Positions 1-10,301 of a stretch of 64,000 nucleotides of DNA are shown here, one piece after another. The notes under the pieces were generated by a model that saw only the letters and a list, made by a program, of their open reading frames with translations, was not told the origin of the DNA and did not search any database. Every line of letters starts with the position of its first letter. The stretch's first letter is position 1. The stretch comes from Adineta ricciae (taxonomy: Eukaryota > Rotifera > Eurotatoria > Adinetida > Adinetidae), in assembly GCA_905250025.1 (NCBI GenBank), contig CAJNOJ010000245.1, forward strand, positions 1 through 64,000, read 5' to 3'. The position numbers were made by a program, and so were the translations under genes.

Positions 1-1080
1 AGTAAGAGAAAGAAAATTTGTGTTTATTTTAAATCAGAATCATATTTTTGTAGCTGAACAATCACCAAATGCAACACGGGACGCACAAAAAACACGCATG
101 GACAATCTGCATAGCGTCTATATGTATTGTATAAACGATGTTGATTGTCGTCGAACACTGCTACTCGAATATTTTGGTGAACGCTATCTGGCGAGTCAAT
201 GTAAAAAGCACGTGGAAACACGATGTGACAATTGTTGTAGTGTTGCTCAAGCCAAACTAGTTGATTTTACCGAATTGTCCAAACAGATTCTTGCTTTGGT
301 TGAACAACTCACACAAAATATGAGAACGACAACAATCAACTATCTGATTGATGTTCTCAAAGGAAGCAAACAAAGAGCAATCATAGCTGCTGGACATGAT
401 CAACTCGAACAATATAACATTGCTCAAGATGTCATAAGAATAAGTCAGTGGAATAATGAGCTATTGTCCCCTTTCGATCAATTCAAAGTCGATCTTTCTT
501 CTATATAGATGTAGAACGGCTGCTGTCGAAGTTGATCATGGATGGTTATCTTCATCAAGACATTTCAATCAATGATACTTATGGTACAGCCAGTGCATAT
601 ATTCGTTTGGGAAAGAACACCACATTCACTGATCCAATCATCTTATCAGTTTGTGCAAAGAAAGAGAATCCAAATGTTCAATCAGTGAAAGCGACGAGCT
701 CGACACGAAACCGTTTGGTTGATGGTTGTCTCGAGAAGTTGAAAGAGGAGCTGAAGTGCATATCGGCAGAATATGGTATCAAATATTCAACAATATTGAG
801 CGAAAAAGCTTTGAAACAAATGGCAACAACTTTGCCTCGAAGCAAAGAAGAGATGCTGAGAAAAACAGTGGAAATGACAACAATCAAATACGATTTGTAT
901 AAACTGGATCGACTGTTGTCAATCACTTGTTTGTTTGGATCGAAGTTGGACGAAGAGAAGCGAGATGAAACGATGAATTGTTCAAGTTTGAAACGAAAAC
1001 ACGAAGCAAGCACGCCAACGACGAGTAGTTATTTTCACGATGGAACAAATTATGATAGTAATGCAAAGAAAAAGCGATGA
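1..1080 (+). CDS. RecQ-family DNA helicase, BLM-like, C-terminal part (5' end outside window)
   Basis: This is the end of a 3'-5' DNA helicase of the Bloom type, acting in recombination intermediates and replication-fork repair. Base 1 ends an exon; a GT..AG intron occupies 2-53. The next exon (54 to about 430) carries the RecQ zinc-binding region (YCINDVDCRR, YFGE, C-K-K-H, CDNCC) and the start of the RQC winged helix (TTTINYLIDVLKGSKQ). A second intron ends at 508. The last exon continues the RQC domain (DVERLLSKLIMDGYLHQDI) and then an HRDC domain (LSEKALKQMATTLPRSKEEML). It ends in a basic, KKKR-tailed terminus resembling the BLM nuclear signal. The helicase motor lies upstream of the window. 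The domain order fits BLM better than WRN (no exonuclease is visible) or RECQ1 (which lacks HRDC). Pieces of this locus recur near 39.5 and 41 kb. Confidence 0.88.
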
Positions 1081-1109
1081 CTTTTTTACTTCGATTTTCT
1101 TCTTGTGTA

Positions 1110-1324
1110 CATTGAAAATGAATTTTTATCTAAATTTTGATTTATGACATATGTCAGAACGTATTTTTGAAATCGATTGTTAAAATAAATATGAATAGGA
1201 CTTTGTTAAGAATTGAATCAGCGATCAAATGAAGGTTGCATATATCTATCTGATAAAGATTCGCTCTTCTATTGAGGCATCGATTTTCGACTGTTCGAAT
1301 AGTGAAAACAATATTCACTTTACG
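1110..1324 (+). repeat. RecQ 3' flank, duplicated in inverted orientation at 40945-41155
   Basis: The about 210 bases after the helicase stop match the reverse complement of 40945-41155 at high identity by eye. The match includes the stretches gacatatgtcagaacgtat and aataggactttgttaagaat. It begins around the 'cattgaaaa' upstream of the flank and stops near 1324, where the copies diverge abruptly. It has no open frame and most likely represents 3' UTR or flank carried along in a segmental duplication. Confidence 0.85.
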
Positions 1325-1948
1325 ATAGATGAAGATAATAGAAAGGGCGAAAGAAACGCATGAAATATATAAACGAAAAGAATATATGCGTTTCGCATTT
1401 CATTCCAGAAGCAAATATCGATGGTCACGCCAATTGAAGAATTACAACCCAGGACGATGGCTCCGGAAACAGTACTCCATTATTTTCCGGCTGGAAACGC
1501 CTGGGGTCTGCTCAGAATTTGGCAGAAAAATTCTGTGACCGAATGCGACTGTTGTTTATGACAGATCCCGGTCGGTTCCAGGTGAAGCTCGATAAATTCA
1601 ACCACTGGATCCGTCCTCACGAACACTGCTTCAATGAAATATCTCGAATTTTTTGGAATCGGTCAGATCCGCGCCGGATTCTTCGACCTAGGAAGCAGTT
1701 ACATGCAGAAGATTTTCGGAAACTACACAGAATTTTGTAAGGAAATTTAAAATGCAACTCAACAAGAATCAAAAAAGATTTATTGCTTGTTTCTTGTTTA
1801 GAAAGAAAAACTTGCAAAATGTTGTCGATTATAATCCTCAAGTTCCAGTTCAGTTCAGTCAGTAAAATAAATTCATACATTTCCAATTCACGCCGTTTTT
1901 AGTTTCTACACAACCTCGTCGTTCATTCAATAATCGAAAAACGGATCA
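1325..1948. repeat. Non-coding stretch with decayed CCGG-containing repeat sequence
   Basis: No convincing gene is visible. Two short overlapping ORFs exist but show no recognisable domain. The sequence from about 1390 to 1735 is richer in CCGG and GGAAA words than its surroundings. It contains 'acccagga' near 1450, and so resembles the CCGG-rich elements at 16446, 22772 and 39865. A short run near 1850 (ccagttcagtca-taaaat) recurs at about 9580. This is probably degenerate repeat DNA. Confidence 0.4.
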
Positions 1949-2171
1949 ATGTCATTAATGCTCCTTGTGATGACGTATGCATGGCTGTTTCAATTGAGAT
2001 TTCCCAAAGTTGCAGCTTTGCTGATGATTTCCTTGGTGTTCTCGTTTTTTGCTATGCATTTAATCAAACATGCTCAACTTGTTCGTAATTGTTACAAACA
2101 CATATATTACACATGCATTCATGTCATCTTTTATTTTCATTAAATAAAAGTCGTATGCAATAACCTGTGAT

Positions 2172-2575
2172 ATGATTTCATTTTTACCATCGAAGAAACT
2201 AATCGGTTATTGCCTTTGTAAAGATATAAAAGTGAAAATTGATCGAGAATCATTAACTGATAAATCAAATGAAATTCTCTTATGCCATTGCTCAAAATGT
2301 CAACGTGGTGGTGCTGGATTAGCATCATTAGATCTAATGTCGCTCAATGGAAAAGTGACTCTCATCGATGAGAAATCATTAATTGCAAAATATGATGATA
2401 CTGATACAAAGTCAAACGTTATTTTTGTAGTAAATGTGGTAGTCCTATCTATTCGAAAGCACCGAAAAGTAAACCAAACATTACTGTTGTTAAATTAAGT
2501 TTATTTTGTGGAGAAATGATGAAATGGAAAAAAGAGATCGATGATACAAAACATTATGATGAAAGTGCTGAATAA
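2172..2575 (+). pseudogene. GFA / Mss4-like zinc-binding domain protein, frameshifted
   Basis: The product resembles GFA-family proteins (glutathione-dependent formaldehyde-activating enzyme fold), small zinc proteins common in bacteria and fungi. From ATG 2172 the frame gives GYCLCKDIKV and CHCSKCQRGGAG, the first two zinc-ligand pairs. Near 2420 the frame must shift by one base. Beyond that point the alternative frame reads RYFCSKCGSPIYSKAP, the expected third ligand pair, and continues to a stop at 2573-2575. With the shift corrected the length (about 134 aa) is normal for the family. No intron is needed. The gene is either a young pseudogene or carries a sequencing error. A bacterial or fungal origin is inferred from the family distribution only. 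Confidence 0.72.
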
Positions 2576-2922
2576 AAAATTGTTGACATTGAAAACGCAA
2601 AATTTGTTTTTCAACTTTTTTTCTTAGTAAAATGTATAATCTCGCTCATGTTTCACAGAAGTTATTTTCAATATTCAGGTAAAAGCATTTAAATTAACAC
2701 GTTTTCATCGGTGTACTTCTATATGACATGTATTGTAACATGCTATGGCAATCTTGACGGTGGGTAAGGGTATGATATTGAATTCACAGCTGCACTCTCA
2801 TCCTCAATATTTAACAAGATCAAAACCATGGTTGTGGTAGTTATACTTTGTCATAAAACATCTACACACAGGCGAGTCGTACCGAGTAGTATTACTGATA
2901 CATTTTAGAAATATAATATTAT
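2576..2922. other. Intergenic, nothing recognised
   Basis: AT-rich spacer between the convergent GFA and ART genes. There is no open frame with coding character, no RNA gene and no clear repeat. Confidence 0.5.
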
Positions 2923-5178
2923 CTAAATCTTTTTCTTTATACTTTCTATCCATTGACATGTAGATTCAATATCTGGATGAGTTGGAGGAAGAGAATGTTT
3001 CTGTATGTCTAGGGATCGTTGAAAGTACGACAATGCCTTCGAATACTCTCCCATATTGGAATACAGGCCGCCGACGTTGTGGCAGGAAGTAGCCAAAGAA
3101 GGATGATTAGCAGGAAGACTTTTCTCAAGGATATCAAGTGTCTTTTCGTAGAACGGCAACGCTTTCGTGTACTGTTCCATACCGGCATACACTAAACCAA
3201 TATTATTATAGGAAGCCGCAAGGAATGGATGATTTGCAGGAAGAGCTTCCTGTAAGATAGCAAGTGTTTTTTCGTAGAAGGACAGCGCTTTCTTATACTC
3301 TTTCATATTGGCATACAATAAACCAATGTTATTGTAAGAGGTAGCCAGATCAGGATGATTCCCAGGAAGAGTTTTCTGATCGATATCAAGTACTTTTTCA
3401 TAAAATGACAGTGCCTTCGAATACTGTTCCATTTTGGAATACACCAAACCAATGTTGTTGTAGGAAGCAGCTAAAAAAGGATGGTTTTCAGAAAGAATTT
3501 TTTCATTCACAGCAATTGCTAGTTCATAATAGCGAATGGCTGCTTCGTGATCACCCTGTTGGTCCTTGATGCGTCCCAAATCATTATGATAATAGGCTTG
3601 ATCATGTTGTTCTAATGCCTGTCCGAGCAAAGTGAGACACAATTCTTCGGCTTTGTTCAATTGTCCAACTCGGATTAGTAACTTACAAATGCGCCTCCAC
3701 CCTGTAATACCCTGTGTCTCTTCCTCGAATCTACTAGTAAGTCGACGAAGTTGTTCGTCATCATCCGCCGTCAGAGTCAGTTGTACTTCAAAGAGCTGAC
3801 TGCTTTCGTCTATTCTCTTCAGTTGGTTGATGCGAAAGATGCTATGCATGGAAAAGAGTATTTCCGCTTCGGTTTGAAAATAGCTGGCGGATTGAATATC
3901 AGCGAACGGTGTCGACGAAATTGTCGGATCGACAGTTATGACGAAAAGAATTCCGACCATGTCCGTCTTCTTGGAAGAACCTTGAGCGAAGCTTAGAGAA
4001 ACTAATCTTTCCTTACTAGTGGAAAGAAAATTGTTGAACGATATCAGTCCACCTTGTGTATTTTGCAGCTTCTCGAAATAGATTGTCGAGAGTCCTTGTC
4101 CTCGGTAAACGATAAAAGGCTGATCACGATACTGACCAATCTGTTCTTGGTGCAGTTGTTCAATTTGTCGATGGAGATCATGAATAAAGAAACCCATGTT
4201 GACGATTATGTCCGCCTCCAATAATCGGAGGGCTAGATTAAGCATCTGATAAGTAAAGCATTCCCGGGTATACCACCAAATTGCCTTATTCGAACAATAA
4301 CTCCGCTCAAATTCATCGATGATTGTCAATTCGCATAGGTTACCAGCATATTTTCTTCTGCAATAGTTCATCAAGTCTTGACGAGATTGTTCGTTGTGTT
4401 CCATATCAATCAAGGTGTTCTTGAATAATTGGGTGTACATAAACGAAGGCTCCAATTGATTCAAATCGGTAGTGGAGCTCATGTCATCCGAGACAACAAA
4501 GCTTACTGGTATGGCATCTTGATTGCATTGCTTGACGGAAGATCGGAGAGCCTCACAGATAGGTTGAATGTGGTTGTATACACCTTTGATCTTGGACCAC
4601 TTTGTAATCCACTGTTTGTGTGCTGTCTGATTACCACAAAATATGTAAATAGAATTCACCCTTGCCATTGAATGAATTCGTGGTACTAACTCTTGTCCCA
4701 TATAGCCTGAACTAATAACGAAGACTTCCTCCGTATGAATCCCTTGCAGAAAGTCCACACACTGATCTAGTTGGCTGAATATTGTTACATCATTGATCTC
4801 ATTACGTATTTGATACAGAGTCTGTTGGAAATCCTTGTNGTGTGCTGTCTGATTACCACAAAATATGTAAATAGAATTCACCCTTGCCATTGAATGAATT
4901 CGTGGTACTAACTCTTGTCCCATATAGCCTGAACTAATAACGAAGACTTCCTCCGTATGAATCCCTTGCAGAAAGTCCACACACTGATCTAGTTGGCTGA
5001 ATATTGTTACATCATTGATCTCATTACGTATTTGATACAGAGTCTGTTGGAAATCCTTGTCGAATTCTGTGCTACTACCGTCTATCCAGATGAGTAGAAC
5101 ATTCTGGAGAATGCGCCTTTTGGAGAAATCTGTGTCCAGCTTTGCTGCTGTTGTAACATTATTGATTGAATGGGCCAT
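2923..5178 (-). CDS. ADP-ribosyltransferase with N-terminal Rossmann-like domain and C-terminal TPR array (copy 1)
   Basis: A single-exon, three-part protein starting MAHSINNVTT. The N-terminal domain of about 120 aa alternates hydrophobic strands and helices (NVLLIWID, EEVFVISSGYMGQ, SIYIFCGN). It looks TIR- or receiver-like, but that is inference. The central ART domain (NAD:arginine ADP-ribosyltransferase type) has the R of VYRGQGLS, the STS of FNNFLSTSKE and an E-x-E in TEAEILF, the full R-S-ExE set, so it may be active. The C-terminus has five or six kinesin-light-chain-type TPRs of 42 residues (ASYNNIGLVYSKMEQYSKAL). The displayed 751 aa include 74 spurious codons: a 221-bp block is duplicated around the N at 4839, so the real protein is about 677 aa. 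A paralogue lies at 55733-57622. No signal peptide is seen. Confidence 0.85.
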   Translation of the reverse strand: MAHSINNVTTAAKLDTDFSKRRILQNVLLIWIDGSSTEFDKDFQQTLYQIRNEINDVTIFSQLDQCVDFLQGIHTEEVFVISSGYMGQELVPRIHSMARVNSIYIFCGNQTAHXKDFQQTLYQIRNEINDVTIFSQLDQCVDFLQGIHTEEVFVISSGYMGQELVPRIHSMARVNSIYIFCGNQTAHKQWITKWSKIKGVYNHIQPICEALRSSVKQCNQDAIPVSFVVSDDMSSTTDLNQLEPSFMYTQLFKNTLIDMEHNEQSRQDLMNYCRRKYAGNLCELTIIDEFERSYCSNKAIWWYTRECFTYQMLNLALRLLEADIIVNMGFFIHDLHRQIEQLHQEQIGQYRDQPFIVYRGQGLSTIYFEKLQNTQGGLISFNNFLSTSKERLVSLSFAQGSSKKTDMVGILFVITVDPTISSTPFADIQSASYFQTEAEILFSMHSIFRINQLKRIDESSQLFEVQLTLTADDDEQLRRLTSRFEEETQGITGWRRICKLLIRVGQLNKAEELCLTLLGQALEQHDQAYYHNDLGRIKDQQGDHEAAIRYYELAIAVNEKILSENHPFLAASYNNIGLVYSKMEQYSKALSFYEKVLDIDQKTLPGNHPDLATSYNNIGLLYANMKEYKKALSFYEKTLAILQEALPANHPFLAASYNNIGLVYAGMEQYTKALPFYEKTLDILEKSLPANHPSLATSCHNVGGLYSNMGEYSKALSYFQRSLDIQKHSLPPTHPDIESTCQWIESIKKKI
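4618..5060. repeat. 221-bp duplication flanking a single N (assembly join)
   Basis: Bases 4618-4838 and 4840-5060 appear identical and are separated by one N at 4839. The same arrangement, with the same 221-bp length, occurs around the N at 8503. This is best read as two contig ends sharing an unmerged overlap. It adds 74 codons to the ART gene without breaking its frame. Confidence 0.9.
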
Positions 5179-6037
5179 TAATGTTAAGTTCGTAAGGTTA
5201 TTAATATTGCGACAGTTGTCAACTTTTCTTCTTGAATTTTTTCATTCTATTAGTTTCTATACATTTTCATCTTACATGACACTTTTACTTTGCCTTCAAT
5301 TTGGTGCCCTATATTTTCCTCTATCACGTACATGTGCGCTGTCTACAATTCAAAATATAAATTTTTCAAACACGAAACAACTTAGATTGTCCTTTTAGAG
5401 GAAAATTGTACAAAACGTTGTCGAAAGTTTTTCAAATGGTCAACAATCTTGTAAGTGAAATAAAATTCACATTTCTTCATAAATCATATGGTTTTATAGC
5501 TCGCCAACGAATTAATCTCCATTTCAAGTATCGATTCTTACAAACGATTCACTTTCTCTCGGTCGTGATAATCGTGCTATTAGCAGTTGCATGCCCATGT
5601 ATTCTACGGCGATCAAATTGCGATGTAGTTGCGCGTAGTTACACCGCAAAATAACAATGCGCGCTACTTCGCCGCAATTATTAAAAAATAGGCAACATGG
5701 GTACTCAATATGGTGGAACGTATCGTGTTACGTACGATGACACAACACACCCCGATTTTCAATAATGGAATTAATCAGAATCAATACTTTGACAAAGACT
5801 CTTTTATTGTCTTACAGTTAGTGCGATTCTAAAATAAAACATCTCTTCATACACTTACACATGTGTTATGCATTGCTTTCATATACACGAGTATCCGAAT
5901 ATTTTGCTGCACATAAGATGGTCTCTTCTCTTCCATTTCTTTTCTTAATAAAACAAGACAAAAAAGAGTTAGAATTTTGAACACATTAATATGAACCAGG
6001 ACTATGAAGAAATAGAAGTTATGTTCATACAGAGAAA
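5179..6037. other. Intergenic, upstream of ART copy 1
   Basis: Contains the presumed promoter and 5' leader of the minus-strand ART gene. Several short ORFs on both strands lack any recognisable domain and are treated as chance. No repeat or RNA gene is recognised. Confidence 0.4.
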
Positions 6038-8611
6038 CTATTTGAATTTCCTTTCCATCCAAAACGAAATATGATCTTCTGATACGAATCGATGAATATC
6101 AATAATACATGGTGGATTATTATTTGTAATTATTTCATCACCTGTCTTCATATCAGTTAATTGTTGGCCCTTGTCAATAAAACTAAACCATAAATGTTTT
6201 AGTTGATGTTTATCCATATGTGTAAGAATATAATCAATCCATTTGTTAATATCACACCACGCTGATGAAGTATGTTTACATTCAACAAAACGAAGATATT
6301 CTAATCGAGGAAAACGTTGTTTATTGATAATAAATGACAGAAGTGGATTCATTAATTCTTCATTCAAATGTTCATTTACAATAAATGAACAATCTATATA
6401 TAGGCGATTTATATGTTCAAGGAATGCTTGAAGATATTGATTATCATAACCATTAGTAATCCAATAACTCAATTCACGTGTACTAACAAATAAAATTTTT
6501 ATATTCGGTAATAAACGAATCCAGCCAATTATATCTATAATGGCATAAAATGCAAATTAATAAAATAAATAGTTAATCTGTAACGGATTTCTATTCGTAG
6601 AAAATTTAGTGACAATAACTATGAGTCGAATCTATGCCGATCATGAGAATGACAACTATTGGTCTGAGAAAAAACGAATACGAACATACGTTGAATATCA
6701 TAATCAATCGTGGTATCAGATGCCCATAGTAATTGAAGTGAAGTAAAATGTGTAAGTTGTATGCGAGAAGGTATATCATTTGGTAGGATTCCTTTCATAA
6801 CTGGTATTCCCAATGTTTTTCCTGCAATGATGATTTAACCAAACTGTAAATCAAAATGTTCTCTTAGAAAAACTACTATACATAACTTACCCTGACTGGA
6901 TGGACATTGAAGTGCATGAAAAATTGAAATAGGTATTTTTTCCTTTTCAAGAAAACACATATAAATACGCTTCATACCACGCCAAAGTGATTTAAATACT
7001 ACAGATAAATCATTTGTCATGCCTTGCATTTTTTCGTCAGTATTAAATAATGTATCAATTAAATCTGTTGCACGACTTAAAGGATTATCAAAAAATGTAT
7101 ATGGAAGAGAGAATATTTGTACGTAGTCCACTACACGATGATAATTCACACATACTCGCATTTGACCTAATGGACCATCAAGCCAAAAAGATGTTCGAAA
7201 AGCTTTAATGAAACCGTCTAATATCTGTCTACTTGGTGGCACTAGAAATTGTAATTGAATCGAAAAATGTAGTACTTGTAAATGAATTAATCTAGCACAA
7301 AGAGTGGCAAGACGATGACCATCAAAACATATATCAAATTCACCATCACAAAAATGAACGAAAAACAAAGAAAATTCTTCTAATGTATTTTTATATTTAT
7401 CGACTAGTTGCTCAAGATAAATACAATTGGGTCCTGCAACTTGGAAATGCCTTAATAAAGTAATCGTATCAATAAGACAATACTTAGGACATAATTATAT
7501 TTTTTACCGAAGAATCAATACACGCAGCTTTTTTGGATAATCGAGTTTTGTTATAAGATTTTGATTAATATCATTAGTTCGACCAATGACACTACTGATG
7601 TTCACATCTATATATTAGACAAATATATAAGTAAATACTTCAGTTCTATGTGTTACCTAAATGCAAAAGTTGAGGGAGATAATGCATGAGTATATAAAGT
7701 GTATTTAAATTGAGAATATCGATTTTGAGATGAACAAGAGAATAATGTTGAATATAATTATTAACAATTGTGTGCTCGTATGATAATTCAAAACCATCCT
7801 CAGTTTGCGAAGATTGTAATGTATAACGAATGAGATTGATTGAACATTGAAATAACCAATGAAAGAAAGTTTTTGAATGTTGAACTTGAGTTGGACAAGT
7901 ATCACAAATAAATGTACGCATTTTTGTTCCACCAGCTATAACGAATAGCAATGTATCAATAACATATGCATCAAATAATCTTGGCAAATAAATATGTAAA
8001 GCAACCAATTGAGGAAATATCGGTTTTATGTGTTTATATGCCATTAAACTACGAGAAGTATCTTTCGATATATAGCCACACGATTTGACCAATCCATCTA
8101 TAAACAAATTTACTTCAGAGCATCGACCTCGACTTCCCATTTTAAGAACAGTAAGGTTCAGATGCCATTCAGCCATAGTTGGTACTACACTCGAAAGAAA
8201 ACGACAAGCTGCCAACGAACAATCACGTAAATCTAATTGTTTGTAAAGCCCATAAAATTCTGATAATAAAGAATTGAAACGATTGTTCAGATTTGAAAAA
8301 CTATAAATGACATCAGCAGATGACAGATAATCCCAGATACAAAGAAAAATTTCATTTGATATATGTTCAAGTTGTAACATCATTAACATGCGAATGATTT
8401 CATATTCAATATAATCAATATAAATATAAACTTTGAACAGACGACCTGATATGCTCAAAACAGTTGAAACAAAGTGCACTTTGTTAATGTTAACGGTCAA
8501 ATNATTGTTCAGATTTGAAAAACTATAAATGACATCAGCAGATGGCAGATAATCCCAGATACAAAGAAAAATTTCATTTGATATGTGTTCAAGTTGTAAC
8601 ATCATTAACAT
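6038..8611 (-). CDS. F-box protein, multi-exon, bdelloid-type
   Basis: The N-terminus has an F-box (LEHISNEIFLCIWDYL, then VIYSFSNLNNRFNSLL), which would recruit SKP1 in an SCF ubiquitin ligase. The rest is a long leucine-rich but irregular region (for example FPQLVALHIYLPRLFD) that probably binds substrate. The exons read downward from about 8611 to 7672, then about 7600-7500, 7470-6885, 6815-6700 and 6545-6038, joined by introns of about 50-70 bp with GT..AG ends (for example gtaacac after LLHL near 7660). The stop is at 6038. The first exon is duplicated by the assembly join at 8503, so the start is ATG 8611 or its equivalent at 8389; the start MLMMLQLEH precedes the F-box. Exon limits are by eye. 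Confidence 0.75.
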
Positions 8612-8724
8612 GCGAATGATTTCATATTCAATATAATCAATATAAATATAAACTTTGAACAGACGACCTGATATGCTCAAAACAGTTGAAACAAAGTGCA
8701 CTTTGTTAATGTTAACGGTCAAAT
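8282..8724. repeat. 221-bp duplication flanking a single N (assembly join, with two base differences)
   Basis: Bases 8282-8502 and 8504-8724 are copies separated by one N at 8503. They differ at two sites (gatgacag/gatggcag and gatatatg/gatatgtg), the first changing Ser to Pro in the F-box. The length equals that of the 4618-5060 duplication. The copies are probably two haplotype versions of one sequence left unmerged at a contig join. Confidence 0.88.
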
Positions 8725-8767
8725 GAAAATAATCTTGACCTCTTATGTATGAATGGTCATGGTTCAT

Positions 8768-9065
8768 TGATATTATCTCGCCTATCGAAAAGAAGAAATT
8801 TTTCTTTCTTCATAAAGATGTGCGTTCGTCTCAGATGAACGAATGCAAAGTATCCCTCATGTAATCAAAGTAATATATGTTAGTATTAAATTAAGTCGAA
8901 CATCAAAATTGTGCAAACAGAAGCATCTGATTATTAACGAGTTCCAAAGGTGAAAATCATAATGTAATCTCTAAATTCTATGTTTAAATCAATTATCTAA
9001 AAGAATAATGCACACTACTTGTCAAATACGTAGGATATCTTCTAATAAGATTCGAGTTTTTTCAA
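8768..9065. other. Intergenic upstream of the F-box gene, nothing recognised
   Basis: AT-rich non-coding DNA that presumably includes the F-box gene promoter. No ORF, RNA gene or repeat is seen before the tandem repeat starting near 9066. Confidence 0.4.
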
Positions 9066-9485
9066 CTACGATTCGCGACAAAGAAGTTTCCAACTAAGAT
9101 AACATACTTTCCAAGTAGATCTCGACGAGCTCTATCGATTCCACAAATCGGTTTTTTCGGGCATCCCTCAAGGACCCCAAAAAATTCAAAAAATACTAAA
9201 AAATCACACTAAAAACTGCCCAAATTGCCGAAATCCGGCTACGATTCGCACTAAAGAAGTTTCCAATTCGGAAAACATGGTTTCCAAGCAGATCTCGATG
9301 AGCTCTATCGATTCCACGTATTACTTTCCCCAAACCTTCCCTCCAAACCCCTTGAAATTCCAAAATACTACAAAAAATGACAAAAATCGCCGGAATTCCT
9401 GCTAGGATTCGGCTGGAAACGAATTTTTTTAATTCTATAAACGTTTCCAGATAGATCTTGACGAGCTCTATGGATTCCACGCCTC
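9066..9485. repeat. Tandem repeat, about 2.5 units of 163-173 bp
   Basis: Three landmark copies of gagctctat-gattccac start at 9127, 9300 and 9463, spacings of 173 and 163 bp. Each is preceded by a related block (acgattcgc..aaagaagtttccaa, then ttccaag-agatct-gacgagctc). The units have diverged by perhaps 15-25 percent by eye. There is no coding potential. It could be a small satellite or the interior of a non-autonomous element. Confidence 0.72.
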
Positions 9486-9930
9486 AGATTTCAGTTTTGA
9501 GTTATCCATCACAGTGAAAATCGATAATTACATGACAATGCGTTATGTTTGCAAGGGAAAACGTCGGCCATTGGTTAATCCAGTTCAGTCAATAAAATCG
9601 AAAGAAAAAAAAATGATGTATTTTCTTACACTTTGTATATCTTTTCTGTGTTCAACGCATCAGTGATATGAATGGGACGGTGTTCAGTAGGTGATGCCTA
9701 TGCCTGATTGGTTCGTTTTTTCAACCAATAATTAAACAAAAATGAAATATTTGACGGAATTTATTATAATTTTTTTGTTTCACTTGCGGAAAAATTTCGT
9801 TCTCATTTAAAACGATATTTATGGATCAAATCGACGAGAAAAAATATTTTCTTACGAAAAATTCTTTTACGCATAAATTTTTTTGTAAATGTTTTTTTTA
9901 ATAAAAAATTGTTTTTGGAAATACTGTCCC
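9486..9930. other. Intergenic AT-rich DNA
   Basis: No gene is seen. The segment near 9580 (ccagttcagtcaataaaat) matches a segment near 1850, suggesting shared dispersed repeat ends. Confidence 0.4.
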
Positions 9931-9931
9931 A

Positions 9932-10291
9932 TTATTGGTAATCGGTAACTGTTCTTCCATCCTGTGAAGTGAAAAAAGTTGCACCATATTGACGCATGTC
10001 ATCTGGCCGTTGGCTTTGTACTTGGTGCATAGCAAAACCGGGTGGTGGCGCAGCTGACGATCCACTTGATGATACATCATTGTCTGATGACGATGATGTT
10101 GATACGATTGGCGAAGCCGACGATATCGACGATATCGACGAAAGTGTAGATCCATATGAATCTGATGATGTTGAAGACGACACCGTCTTCTTCCATATAA
10201 CATCTGCACTTTCGCAGCCAGTAAGCCCGCTAGAACCGCTTGGAGCTGACGCACTTGCGTCGTTTTCGGTTGATGAAGCTGAACTATCCAT
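9932..10291 (-). CDS. Small serine-rich hypothetical protein (119 aa)
   Basis: A single uninterrupted ORF starting MDSSASSTEND and ending RTVTDYQ. The first 75 residues are dominated by Ser, with short Ala/Thr runs (SSISSISSASPIVSTSSSSD). They are followed by APPPGFAMHQVQSQ and a less biased tail (MRQYGATFFTSQDG). No signal peptide or membrane helix is seen. The opposite strand also has an open, Asp-rich frame (9996-10301) because the TCx codons read as GAx in reverse. The minus frame is preferred because it has a compact ATG start and a non-repetitive C-terminus. It is isolated in gene-poor DNA and no family is recognised, so it may not be a real gene. Confidence 0.45.
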   Translation of the reverse strand: MDSSASSTENDASASAPSGSSGLTGCESADVIWKKTVSSSTSSDSYGSTLSSISSISSASPIVSTSSSSDNDVSSSGSSAAPPPGFAMHQVQSQRPDDMRQYGATFFTSQDGRTVTDYQ

Positions 10292-10301
10292 TTATTCTTA
10301 A

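Noticed and set aside
1329..1740. Two overlapping ORFs (69 and 73 aa) after the RecQ gene
   Set aside because: No domain, they lie in CCGG-containing repeat-like DNA, and the frames overlap without a plausible splice.
2923..5178. Tandem duplication of the N-terminal domain within ART copy 1
   Set aside because: The 221-bp repeat is exact by eye and separated by a single N, and a second join in the window has the same repeat length. It is an assembly overlap.
9996..10301. Acidic Asp-rich 101-aa plus-strand ORF
   Set aside because: It is the antisense of a Ser-rich repeat-like frame. Serine codons TCN read as Asp/Glu-type codons in reverse, so only one strand is likely to be coding and the minus strand has the better start and C-terminus.
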